Source: Pseudomonas berkeleyensis (GTDB lineage Bacteria > Pseudomonadota > Gammaproteobacteria > Pseudomonadales > Pseudomonadaceae). Taken from it: a stretch of DNA of 64,000 nucleotides. The stretch lies in NCBI RefSeq assembly GCF_014109765.1, contig NZ_CP059139.1, forward strand, positions 3,228,001-3,292,000, read 5' to 3'. The position numbers were made by a program, and so were the translations under genes. The notes beneath the pieces were generated by a model. The model saw only the letters and a program-made list of their open reading frames with translations, made no database searches and was not told the DNA's origin. This document shows, piece by piece, positions 18,406-26,678 of this stretch. The number at the start of each line of letters is the position of its first letter. Positions within the stretch are counted from its first letter, which is position 1.

Positions 18406-19550
18406 ACCTTCCCTTCCTGAGCGAACACCCGACCGTAAAAGTCACTCAAGCCTCCGACGATTCGCTCACGCGAAAAGCGCTGCAATGCCCGAGCACGCGC
18501 CGCCAACCCCATGTCCAGACGCATTCCATCGTTCTCCAGCAGACGCCGCAGAGCGGCCACCAACTCAGGTACGTTCGCAGGCGACACCAACAAGCCCGAC
18601 ACGCCCTCTTCTACTGCATCAGTGAGCCCGTAGATTCGGGAGGCAACAGAGGGCACCCCGGCCGCCGCAGCCTCGAGTACCGAGCTGCCGAAACCCTCAC
18701 GGTAACTGGGCAGACAGAAAATCTCCGCAGCAGCCATATACGCCTCTGGCTCGCCGGTGAAGCCCTGAAAATGCAGACGCCCTGCCAGACTTCCAGCAAC
18801 CGTGCGAATATGTTCGACCATCCCCCCTTCATCAGGCCCCACTATCAGCCAATGCAAAGCAGGAAACACCTCATCCAGCCCCACCATCGCTTGTGCCAGC
18901 TCACGTAGCCCCTTGTCCGCATTCAAGCGCCCAAGAAACAGCACCACAGTCGCATCGGCCGGAATTCCGTGGCTGATCCGCACACGTTCACGCGCCTGTG
19001 GATCAGGACGAAAGCGCTCACCATCAACGCCGCAAATCGAGCCGTCACCTATTACCTCTATCCGTCCAGCCCGACAAACCCCTTCAGCGACAAGGAAATC
19101 ACGCTGCGAGGGGCTGTCAGCCAACAGATGTGAGGCGGCAGCAGCAATCAGTCGATCGGCACTCTTGAGCACGGCGCGCCCCACTCCTGCTCGGGTAACC
19201 CAGACCTGCCCGGTAAACCAATGCACGCGCACCGGCACCCCGGCCATCCGAGCAGCCAGAATCCCCAGCAACCCTGCCTTGGGCGTGACCGAATGCACTG
19301 CGTCAAAACGGTGATGACGAAATAGGCGAACGAGAGCGAACAAGACCTTCAGATCCGCCAACGGAGAAATCTCGCGGGCCAGCGGCACGTTCAGATATGT
19401 GACCCCTGCCGCCCGTGGGAGTGGTTCGGTAGCGTAGTTGGAAATGACGAAGACATCGTAGTCCTCGACAAGCCGCTCGATATGCAGGCGCAGAAAGGCA
19501 GAGACCGCCATCGGAACCGTGGTGATGAAGCAGAGGCGTTTACGTCTCAT
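18402..19550 (-). CDS. Glycosyltransferase family 4, likely second-sugar transferase
   Basis: A 382-residue GT-B fold enzyme of family GT4. The C-terminal donor site has the EX7E pattern in SYREGFGSSVLEA, and VVLFLGRLNADKG is the typical start of the second domain. I chose the ATG at 19550, which overlaps the end of the upstream membrane gene by 11 bases; the frame is open further up without similarity. Its position next to the PglC-like gene suggests a PglA-like role: adding a sugar to the lipid-linked first sugar on the cytoplasmic face. Donor is unknown. Confidence 0.88.
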   Translation of the reverse strand: MRRKRLCFITTVPMAVSAFLRLHIERLVEDYDVFVISNYATEPLPRAAGVTYLNVPLAREISPLADLKVLFALVRLFRHHRFDAVHSVTPKAGLLGILAARMAGVPVRVHWFTGQVWVTRAGVGRAVLKSADRLIAAAASHLLADSPSQRDFLVAEGVCRAGRIEVIGDGSICGVDGERFRPDPQARERVRISHGIPADATVVLFLGRLNADKGLRELAQAMVGLDEVFPALHWLIVGPDEGGMVEHIRTVAGSLAGRLHFQGFTGEPEAYMAAAEIFCLPSYREGFGSSVLEAAAAGVPSVASRIYGLTDAVEEGVSGLLVSPANVPELVAALRRLLENDGMRLDMGLAARARALQRFSRERIVGGLSDFYGRVFAQEGKV

Positions 19551-21048
19551 CGCCGAACTCCTGTCTGCATTGAAAGCGATAGATACAGTACTCGCCACAT
19601 TGCTCGACCTCCGAGGGTGGGAGGTCGTCCAGAAAACGCTTGTTCACGTAGGCAGGCCAGACAAGCAGGTAAGCGACATTCTGCTCGCGAATGAGCTGAC
19701 CGACCGGGACAAGCAATCGAGGAAAAACCGGCTGAAGCAACCGAAAACCGTAACCATGCCCACCAAACGCAACTGCTTTCCCAGTGCGGAAAGCCACTAC
19801 GTCATGCCAGTGCTGCGGCAAGCACATCACAGTGCCCTCGGGTAACTCCGCCAGCCGCCGAATGGCTTGATCCAGATCCTCATCCACCTTCAGGGTTCGA
19901 CTGCTGCGTAGCGTCCGGAAGAAGGCGGCAAGCGCAACCCCACAGGCGATGACTGTCGCAATACAGATCAATAGCGCAACCCAGCTACTGGCGACAGCCT
20001 GCCAACTCAGGCCTAGCGCCAATGCTGCAGGAAAGCTTCCGTTGTAACCATAAAGATAACCTTGCCCTAAACAACGCAGCGGTGGTAGCAGGGTGGTCAT
20101 GAGCGCAAAGGCAAATGAACAGGCCAACCAACCGAACGCCAGTAACTGTGCATGACCGAAGAGATGTCCTTCCAGCCAGAGAACCAATCCAACCAAAAGA
20201 ACAGACGGCATCCACGGGTTGAAGCCGACCACAAACATGAGGCGGCGAAAAGCTGCGCGCAGGCCCTTGCGATAGAACTTTGAGGACGACTCAAACCCGG
20301 GTTCGCCATACACCGGTGACTCCAGTACCGGATTCGCTCCAGTCCAACGCCAGTTGGCAAACCAGAAATGCAGAATGTCCACATGAGCCAAGAACACGAA
20401 ACGGTAGAACCCGGCACTTAAAAGCAATGCCGCCACCCCACTCAAAACCAGCAGCAACAAAAACCTCACTTCGAGTAGAGCGACCCCCGCCACCAATGCA
20501 GTGAACACAAACAATTGAGTCGTCATCTTGTGAGTCAAAAGCACGAGTCCTCCGACGATCACGGCAAACCACCAGCCTCCCTCTTCACCCAGCAAAGCGG
20601 CTGCCGTGAACAGCAGAACTGCATCAAGAAATAGCGCACCGAGCCCACGAGGATTCAATTGCATGTTGTAGGTGATCAACACAGGGGTCAGCGCATATAC
20701 CAAGCCGGCAACGGCTGCAACCGCCCAGTCACCAGCCAATACATAACCTGCCACCATCAGCAGCAACAGGCGTAGAAGATCTAGCAAAATTGCCATCTGC
20801 CCCGCGTAACGCTCGAAAACCACCCGTGGCAACTTAGCCAGGAGCCAAGGAAAAAGCGGGGGGTACCATTGAGCCTCATCCAGCCGAAACTGAGCGAGAC
20901 GCGGTGGAAACTCACCCTGGCGCCTGGTTTCCTCGACATAGGCTCGCCAAAACCACTGATCGACACCACCGCCATGAGGAGCAAGGCGCATGGGCAATAG
21001 CCGAAGAACAAGAGCAAAGACAACTACCAACAGCATTGACAACAACAT
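19540..21048 (-). CDS. Polytopic membrane protein, candidate O-antigen polymerase or GT-C enzyme
   Basis: I do not recognise a specific family. The 502-residue protein has about ten hydrophobic helices and a C-terminal soluble tail of about 130 residues. After TM1 there is a loop with GGGVDQWFW and QWYPPLFPWLL, resembling the first extracytoplasmic loop of GT-C glycosyltransferases, where an acidic residue is catalytic. The ATG at 21048 has AGGA seven bases upstream and is preferred over one at 21093 inside wzx. It is the only candidate in the locus for the Wzy polymerase step; a GT-C sugar transferase is the alternative. Confidence 0.7.
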   Translation of the reverse strand: MLLSMLLVVVFALVLRLLPMRLAPHGGGVDQWFWRAYVEETRRQGEFPPRLAQFRLDEAQWYPPLFPWLLAKLPRVVFERYAGQMAILLDLLRLLLLMVAGYVLAGDWAVAAVAGLVYALTPVLITYNMQLNPRGLGALFLDAVLLFTAAALLGEEGGWWFAVIVGGLVLLTHKMTTQLFVFTALVAGVALLEVRFLLLLVLSGVAALLLSAGFYRFVFLAHVDILHFWFANWRWTGANPVLESPVYGEPGFESSSKFYRKGLRAAFRRLMFVVGFNPWMPSVLLVGLVLWLEGHLFGHAQLLAFGWLACSFAFALMTTLLPPLRCLGQGYLYGYNGSFPAALALGLSWQAVASSWVALLICIATVIACGVALAAFFRTLRSSRTLKVDEDLDQAIRRLAELPEGTVMCLPQHWHDVVAFRTGKAVAFGGHGYGFRLLQPVFPRLLVPVGQLIREQNVAYLLVWPAYVNKRFLDDLPPSEVEQCGEYCIYRFQCRQEFGDET

Positions 21049-21056
21049 GATTGTTC

Positions 21057-22553
21057 CTAGGTTGACGGCCGCGCGAGCCAGTAGAGCAGCCATTGCTCAT
21101 GACGCTTGAGTCGCTGTGGCAAAACTGCCGCAATTTCTCGTGCATCGAAGATGGGGGTAAAGCGGATACAGCAGAACGACAGTGCCAAAGCCGCACAGCC
21201 GATCAAAAGGCGAGGAACGATGCCATCGAAAAGGCATAGCAGTAGGCCGATTATTTGGCACCAGAGTAAGACACCGGCGAAACGAGCCAGAAGGCGATGA
21301 TCTGGAACTGCAAAAATCACGAACAACCACTGCAGGATCATGTAAGAAAACACCACCCCGTAAGCTGCCCCGGTAACGCCAATGAGCGGCAAAAGAAATG
21401 CGGAAAGCGCCGCATTCACCAGCAGTTTCACAAGGAAGAAGGCGAAGGTAGAAATCAGTAAGCGCCCCTGCAGAAAATAGACCACGCCAAAGAGATGCTG
21501 CGCGATGGCACCTGGAACCACAGCAAGCATGATGCTGAGCAGTGCCGCCGATGAAGTAAACGCCTCCCCCACCAGCAGCAGAAAAAGCCCAGGCAATACC
21601 GTCAGCGGAATAAGGATCAGTACGCCCCAAACCAATGCAAAACGGGGCGCATCTCGCTTGACCAACAGATCGATAGCAACTGCCCCTTTCTCCTCGAAAT
21701 GCTGTACGGCACGGGGGAGTAACACGGAAACCAGTGCGGTCGGCAGACCTATAAAAATCAGAAGATATTGATACGCAGGATGAAAAAGGCCAATTTCATA
21801 TTCACCGTAAAAATGGCGAATCAGAAAGTAATCACACCACTCCGCGAGATAACCGACTAAAAATCCAGGAACCAGGGGAATCGCGAAGAGCATCTGAGAA
21901 GACAGTCGCGACCAACTGAAGGATCGTAGAGGAAACCGAAAGCCGATACCGCGGAGCTCCCATGCCAGCCACCCCCCCCAGCCACATGCCATTGCCAGCA
22001 ACAGAAACTGAAGCCGTTCGGCAAGAGTCGCCTCATTGAACATCGGGATCAGCGCAATAGCCGCTATAGCCCCCATGAGCACGAGGTCCGCACTAATAGG
22101 CGCCCATGCCAAGTGCACAAAGCGCTCACGCACCTGTTGTAGTGCCTGAGTTTCAGCCATGCACCAGAAAGCCAGCATGGCAAGCAACACATGAACTTCA
22201 CCACTCCGGATACCAAAAAAACGCTGCAGCCAGTCAAAGGGGAGAATGAACAACGCGACTAGCGCGAGCATCGTACCGGCTACCAACAAAGGCAGGCGAA
22301 TGCTGAAAGTCGAATCCAGCGAACCAGAGTCCAGCCACTCCACTCGTCCAAAACGCTGAGTGATCGACTGAGTCCAATGCAAGAGCAGCTGATTCATCAG
22401 CATCCCCGCTGCTAGAATCATTGACCAGGAACCCAGCCCCTCCGGGCCGAGCACACGGGCCAAAAGAGCAGAAATCAACAGCCAGAGAGGCGCACGCAGT
22501 GCCTTGCCTGCAAGCAGATTAAGAACACCCAGGCTGGCCGCTTTATTGACCAT
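21057..22553 (-). CDS. wzx: Wzx-like O-unit flippase
   Basis: A 498-residue polysaccharide transport protein of the MOP superfamily with about 12-14 membrane helices and the typical N-terminus NLLAGKALRAPLWLLISALLAR. It should flip undecaprenyl-linked O-units across the inner membrane. The ATG at 22553 has an excellent GGAGG ribosome site; an upstream in-frame start at 22595 lacks one. It ends 8 bases before the next gene. A G8 run on the coding strand (21972-21979) encodes Gly-Gly next to Trp in a membrane helix. Confidence 0.88.
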   Translation of the reverse strand: MVNKAASLGVLNLLAGKALRAPLWLLISALLARVLGPEGLGSWSMILAAGMLMNQLLLHWTQSITQRFGRVEWLDSGSLDSTFSIRLPLLVAGTMLALVALFILPFDWLQRFFGIRSGEVHVLLAMLAFWCMAETQALQQVRERFVHLAWAPISADLVLMGAIAAIALIPMFNEATLAERLQFLLLAMACGWGGWLAWELRGIGFRFPLRSFSWSRLSSQMLFAIPLVPGFLVGYLAEWCDYFLIRHFYGEYEIGLFHPAYQYLLIFIGLPTALVSVLLPRAVQHFEEKGAVAIDLLVKRDAPRFALVWGVLILIPLTVLPGLFLLLVGEAFTSSAALLSIMLAVVPGAIAQHLFGVVYFLQGRLLISTFAFFLVKLLVNAALSAFLLPLIGVTGAAYGVVFSYMILQWLFVIFAVPDHRLLARFAGVLLWCQIIGLLLCLFDGIVPRLLIGCAALALSFCCIRFTPIFDAREIAAVLPQRLKRHEQWLLYWLARPST

Positions 22554-22626
22554 GCCTCCCTCCGTAGCGTCCGCCGATTCTCCAGACGCAACCATCCTTC
22601 GATACCCCAGAACCGCAATCTCTCAC

Positions 22627-23148
22627 CTAGGCGGCACCGACGACGCGACAGGGTGTCCCAAATGCCTTGCTGCCAGAAGGTATGTCCTTGAGCACCAGAC
22701 TGTTGGCACCAATGACCACGCCATCACCAATGGTGACCCCCTTGGCGATCACCGTATTGGGTCCGATATAGCAGTTGGAACCGATCCGGGTTGGTGCAGT
22801 AACAATCGGAGCCTTGCCACCGCTCAGGGAACGTTCGACCGTGTCGTGGGTATAGATTTGCACGCCCGCCGAGATAGAACAGTGCGAACCGATCTCAAGC
22901 CCCCCACCCGAGCCATCCAGTAGAGTGAAAGGGCCGATCCAGGTGTGTTCACCAACACGCACATCACCGAACACCAGACTGCTGTCGTAGATAGAGGTAC
23001 CTTCACCAAAACCTAACTCGCGGGCCTTCTCCCAACGGTCAACAATGTAGTCAGCCAGAGGCAAAGTTCTCTTGAAACGCTCATTCACCTCGCTCCGGCG
23101 TTCCAGCCACAAGCGTTTCAACTGATCAAGCAACTCCACCGCCGTCAT
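22627..23148 (-). CDS. Left-handed beta-helix acyltransferase
   Basis: A 173-residue hexapeptide-repeat transferase. A helical N-terminal part of about 50 residues precedes repeats such as [17 protein letters not shown], where His is the likely catalytic base, and ends with the [25 protein letters not shown] segment in the style of sugar acetyltransferases. It follows an aminotransferase by 3 bases, so N-acetylation (or N-formylation/acylation) of an amino sugar is likely, though O-acetylation of the O-unit is possible. Confidence 0.82.
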   Translation of the reverse strand: MTAVELLDQLKRLWLERRSEVNERFKRTLPLADYIVDRWEKARELGFGEGTSIYDSSLVFGDVRVGEHTWIGPFTLLDGSGGGLEIGSHCSISAGVQIYTHDTVERSLSGGKAPIVTAPTRIGSNCYIGPNTVIAKGVTIGDGVVIGANSLVLKDIPSGSKAFGTPCRVVGAA

Positions 23149-23151
23149 CCC

Positions 23152-24240
23152 CTAACGCAGCACAGCACGTACGGCTGCTGCCACTGCACCGACATCCAGC
23201 CCGGTAAAACAGGGGAAGGTAATGGTGGTCGCCTCGAGCTGCGCCGCCGTCGGCTGGACATCACGGTACTTGCTCAAGAAATAACTACCTGAACTCAAGG
23301 CATAGGTACCGATGGTCGTTTCAACCGTCCCCCGCAGGTCGGCAATCAGGCGATCACGGTCACATCCTTCAGGAACCCGAAACACCATCGACTGTACGTT
23401 GTAAACGACGTCGCTTCCCGACTTCTGCGCCACGAAGCCCAGCTCACCGAGTTGTTCCATATAGCGTTCACGTATCTCGTTGCGCTCTCTGACGATGCTA
23501 TCGATCTTGGCCAACTGCTTGCGTCCCATGACCGCCTGAAGTTCCGAAAGGCGGAAGTTGTAGCCGTAGTCGACAAAGTCCAACGCCACGCCCTTCATAC
23601 CGTTGGCGCCATGGGCCAGCTTGACCGTCAACCAGTCTGCCCACTCGTCACTGTTCGTGGTGATAGCCCCCCCCTCACCCGTGCTGATGAGTTTGCGCGG
23701 ATGAAAACTGAAACAGGTCAGGTCGGCTATAGCGCCACATCGAGCCCCCTTCTCCGAGCTGCCAATGGCACAGGCCGCATCCTCGATCAACGGAATACGC
23801 TTTGCCGAGCAGATACGCTTGATCTCGGTAATGCCCGTGGGATTGCCGAGTGCATCCACGAACATCACGGCCTTGGTACGCGGCCCGATAAGCGCCTCAA
23901 GAACCTCGGGGCGCATGTTGAAGGTTTCCGGACACACGTCAGCAAAAACCGGTCGAGCCCCCACGTCTTCGATCACATTCGCCGAGGCCGGAAAAGAGAA
24001 GTCCGAAACGATCACTTCATCACCCGGACCGATACCCAGAAGTTTCAGGCAAACCCACAGCGATGTCGTCGCTGACGTAGTCAGAAAGGCATGCTTCGCA
24101 CCGGTGTATGCAGCCAATTCCGAGCGAAACGCGTCAACATGCTGACCGCGTGTGAATATGCCGCTGTCGAACACTTCACGGAACTCGGCTTCGACCTCAT
24201 CGAACCCGATATAAGGCCTCATCAAACGAATCTGGCTCAT
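23152..24240 (-). CDS. DegT/DnrJ/EryC1-type sugar aminotransferase
   Basis: A 362-residue PLP aminotransferase for a keto nucleotide sugar. The PLP lysine is in FSFHPRKLISTGEGG and the conserved EDAACAIGS segment is present. It overlaps the upstream SDR gene by four bases, so the SDR probably makes its keto substrate. The GEGG loop is encoded across a G8 run (23667-23674), so a slip of one base would end the protein within its catalytic domain. Which sugar is aminated cannot be settled here. Confidence 0.9.
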   Translation of the reverse strand: MSQIRLMRPYIGFDEVEAEFREVFDSGIFTRGQHVDAFRSELAAYTGAKHAFLTTSATTSLWVCLKLLGIGPGDEVIVSDFSFPASANVIEDVGARPVFADVCPETFNMRPEVLEALIGPRTKAVMFVDALGNPTGITEIKRICSAKRIPLIEDAACAIGSSEKGARCGAIADLTCFSFHPRKLISTGEGGAITTNSDEWADWLTVKLAHGANGMKGVALDFVDYGYNFRLSELQAVMGRKQLAKIDSIVRERNEIRERYMEQLGELGFVAQKSGSDVVYNVQSMVFRVPEGCDRDRLIADLRGTVETTIGTYALSSGSYFLSKYRDVQPTAAQLEATTITFPCFTGLDVGAVAAAVRAVLR

Positions 24241-25214
24241 GCGCGCTTCCCGATCAGATGGGTGTACCAGTCAAGGGTGTCTGCCAGTCCCTGCTCGAAC
24301 GGAGTCAGGCGATACTGGATCACCCCCTTGACCCTCTCGTTACTGGCGTTGTGCGACAGCACGTCAGAATGACGCGCGGGCTTGCGCAGGATTTCCCCGG
24401 TGTAACCGTAGTGGTCGCAGATGCGAGGAATCAGTTCGTTGATCGAAATCTGGTTGTCGGTGGAGATGTTCACCGTCTCGCCGGACGGTAGCACGTCATG
24501 CAACTTGACGACCGCATCCACGGTGTCGTGAACGTAGATGAAGTCCCGGCTCTGAGTACCTTCGCCATGTATTTCCGGAGTGCCACCGGTAAGCAGGCGG
24601 ACGGCAGTGATCGGAATCACCCCAGCCAGCATGCCCTTGTGGTTCTGGCGAGGCCCATAGTTGTTGAACGGGCGAACGATATAGGCATCGACGCCGAACA
24701 TGCGCACGTAGCTTTCTACCGCCAGATCCGCTGCGGCCTTGCCGGCGGCATAAGTGGTGGTGGGATTGCGCGGGTGGGCCTCGTCCATCGGCTCGTACAC
24801 CGCCGACCCATAAACCTCGGAGGTGGAGAAGTGGCACAGCGTCCTGAAAAGCCCTCGCCGCTGCAACTCGAGCAGGTTCAGCACCACCTTGACGTTGGTG
24901 TCGAAGGCGTTTGCCGGGTTGAGGAAAGAATAGTTCAGCGCCTTGGTGGCACAGTTGAACACCACGTCGATTGCATGGTTGGTGAAGATGTACTCCAGGC
25001 TGGTGCTCAACTCGGCATCGTCGCGATAGAAGGTGGCCTTGCCACTGGCCAGGGCCTCGGCAAGGTTGTCTTCGGAGCCGACGAAGAGGTTGTCGATCAC
25101 CACGACATGCGCAGCACCTTCAGCCAACAACCGATCCACCAGGTGGCTGCCGATGAAGCCGGCGCCGCCAGTGACCAGAACCCCCTTGCCCGCGAAACCT
25201 TCTCGAATCGTCAT
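24237..25214 (-). CDS. NAD-dependent nucleotide-sugar epimerase/dehydratase
   Basis: A 325-residue extended SDR. The cofactor motif is VTGGAGFIGSHL, the active site has STSEVYGS and YAAGK (Tyr-x3-Lys), and RPFNNYGPRQN and GTQSRDFIYVHD are as in sugar 4,6-dehydratases and 4-epimerases. The ATG overlaps the end of the wbpB-like gene (ATGA). It could be a 4,6-dehydratase feeding the aminotransferase that follows, or an epimerase; both fit the motifs. Confidence 0.87.
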   Translation of the reverse strand: MTIREGFAGKGVLVTGGAGFIGSHLVDRLLAEGAAHVVVIDNLFVGSEDNLAEALASGKATFYRDDAELSTSLEYIFTNHAIDVVFNCATKALNYSFLNPANAFDTNVKVVLNLLELQRRGLFRTLCHFSTSEVYGSAVYEPMDEAHPRNPTTTYAAGKAAADLAVESYVRMFGVDAYIVRPFNNYGPRQNHKGMLAGVIPITAVRLLTGGTPEIHGEGTQSRDFIYVHDTVDAVVKLHDVLPSGETVNISTDNQISINELIPRICDHYGYTGEILRKPARHSDVLSHNASNERVKGVIQYRLTPFEQGLADTLDWYTHLIGKRA

Positions 25215-26167
25215 GCCTGAACCGCCGCCTGAATCTGTGCACATATTTTCATTGCGTCAACACCGGCGTCGACGCCCGGAACCCGTCCAGCAGTTGGCTG
25301 GCGACAGATCGCCATGAAGGCCTGCAACTCCGTCAACAGCGCCTCCTGCGGAGCAACAGCAACACTTTCCTGGATAGCGGAAATAGCGTAAGGCAGGCTG
25401 CCAGCATCACGGGCTTCGGACTGGCGGTTGATCAGGATTTCCTTACGCAGCAGGTCGCAGTCCACGAACATGTCGACGCAGGTGCCTTCGATCTGGCGGA
25501 TTTTCTTGTCCGTCACGCGGCTGGCCTGGATACGCGAAAACTGGCCGCTCTCATGGGTGATCAGCGCCGAAGCGAAATCGATCATGCTGCCGTGGGCGAA
25601 GCCATGAGCGGCCACCGAGATGGCCGGCCCGTTGAGATAGAGTGCCAGGTCGATGTCGTGGATCATCAGGTCGGTGACCACGTCGACATCGGTGATGCGC
25701 GCACTGACCTTGTTGGTGCGGGTGAAGTCCAGACTGATGACACGCTCGGTACGATCGAGCACGGTTTTCAGAGCCTGTACCGCCGGGTTGAAGCGCTCGA
25801 TGAAACCAACCTGAATGTTCAGACCTTTATCCTTGGCGAAGGCAGCGATCTCCTGCGCCTCCTCCAGGGTTGCCGCCAGGGGCTTCTCGACGAAGATATT
25901 CTTGACATGGGCAGCGGCCAGACGAATGTAGTCCGCATGGGTCACGGTCGGGGTACAGATCACCACCGCATCGACACCCGCCAACAGTGGCGTCGGGTCG
26001 ACCACACCGGGAATGCCATGCGACTCGCCAGCCTTCGCAGCAACCTCGACATTGGCATCGGCCACGAACGCCAGTTCGACCCCCTTGAGCATCGACAGTA
26101 CGCGCAGGTGATTGCGCCCCATGTTACCGAGGCCGATCAGACCTACCTTGAGAGCTTTCTCTTGCAT
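25211..26167 (-). CDS. wbpB: Gfo/Idh/MocA oxidoreductase, WbpB-like
   Basis: A 318-residue NAD-dependent dehydrogenase with N-terminal Rossmann motif VGLIGLGNMGRNHLRVL and the family segment VEKPLA. In P. aeruginosa, WbpB oxidises C3 of UDP-GlcNAc uronic acid, giving the 3-keto sugar for WbpE. The neighbours here are WbpD- and WbpE-like, supporting that role. The ATG at 26167 lies 4 bases after the wbpD-like stop; the frame extends upstream inside that gene. The gene name is given by context and general similarity. Confidence 0.82.
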   Translation of the reverse strand: MQEKALKVGLIGLGNMGRNHLRVLSMLKGVELAFVADANVEVAAKAGESHGIPGVVDPTPLLAGVDAVVICTPTVTHADYIRLAAAHVKNIFVEKPLAATLEEAQEIAAFAKDKGLNIQVGFIERFNPAVQALKTVLDRTERVISLDFTRTNKVSARITDVDVVTDLMIHDIDLALYLNGPAISVAAHGFAHGSMIDFASALITHESGQFSRIQASRVTDKKIRQIEGTCVDMFVDCDLLRKEILINRQSEARDAGSLPYAISAIQESVAVAPQEALLTELQAFMAICRQPTAGRVPGVDAGVDAMKICAQIQAAVQA

Positions 26168-26171
26168 GTTT

Positions 26172-26678
26172 TCACACTTCTCCACAAACGCGATTGCCTT
26201 CACGGTCTATACGAGCAACCGCACGCGCCGGGTTCCCCATGACAAGGGTGTAGGGCGGCACATCTTTAGTCACCACGCTGCCGGCTGCAACCATGGCGAA
26301 CGCTCCGATCGTTATGCCACAAACGATGGTGGCGTTAGCCCCGATGCTGGCTCCGCTATCAATGCGCGTTGCAGTGACCTTCCACTCGGTATTGAAGGCA
26401 CGCGGAACCTTATCATTGGTAAAACAGGCGTTGGGGCCAACGAAAACATCATCACCAATTTCCACGCCGTTGTAGACAGAGACACTGTTCTGAATCTTGC
26501 AACGGTTGCCGATTTTCACCGCATGATCCACATAAACATCCTTGGAAAGGATGCAACCTTCGCCAATGACCGCATTCTCGCGAATTTGCACATTGATCCA
26601 GATCTTGGTGCCGGCTCCGATACTCGCCTTGCCGGAAACATTGGCTGTTGGATGAATGTAGATATCGTTAGCGGACAT
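26172..26678 (-). CDS. wbpD: WbpD-like UDP-amino-sugar N-acetyltransferase
   Basis: A 168-residue hexapeptide acyltransferase (IHPTANVSGKASIGAGTKIW ... VYNGVEIGDDVFVGPNACF), typical of WbpD/WlbB enzymes that acetylate the 3-amino group of the UDP-GlcNAc-derived uronic acid. The ATG at 26678 has a strong GGAGG site and overlaps the upstream gene by 11 bases. The ORF is somewhat shorter than P. aeruginosa WbpD but all repeat turns needed appear to be there. Confidence 0.86.
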   Translation of the reverse strand: MSANDIYIHPTANVSGKASIGAGTKIWINVQIRENAVIGEGCILSKDVYVDHAVKIGNRCKIQNSVSVYNGVEIGDDVFVGPNACFTNDKVPRAFNTEWKVTATRIDSGASIGANATIVCGITIGAFAMVAAGSVVTKDVPPYTLVMGNPARAVARIDREGNRVCGEV

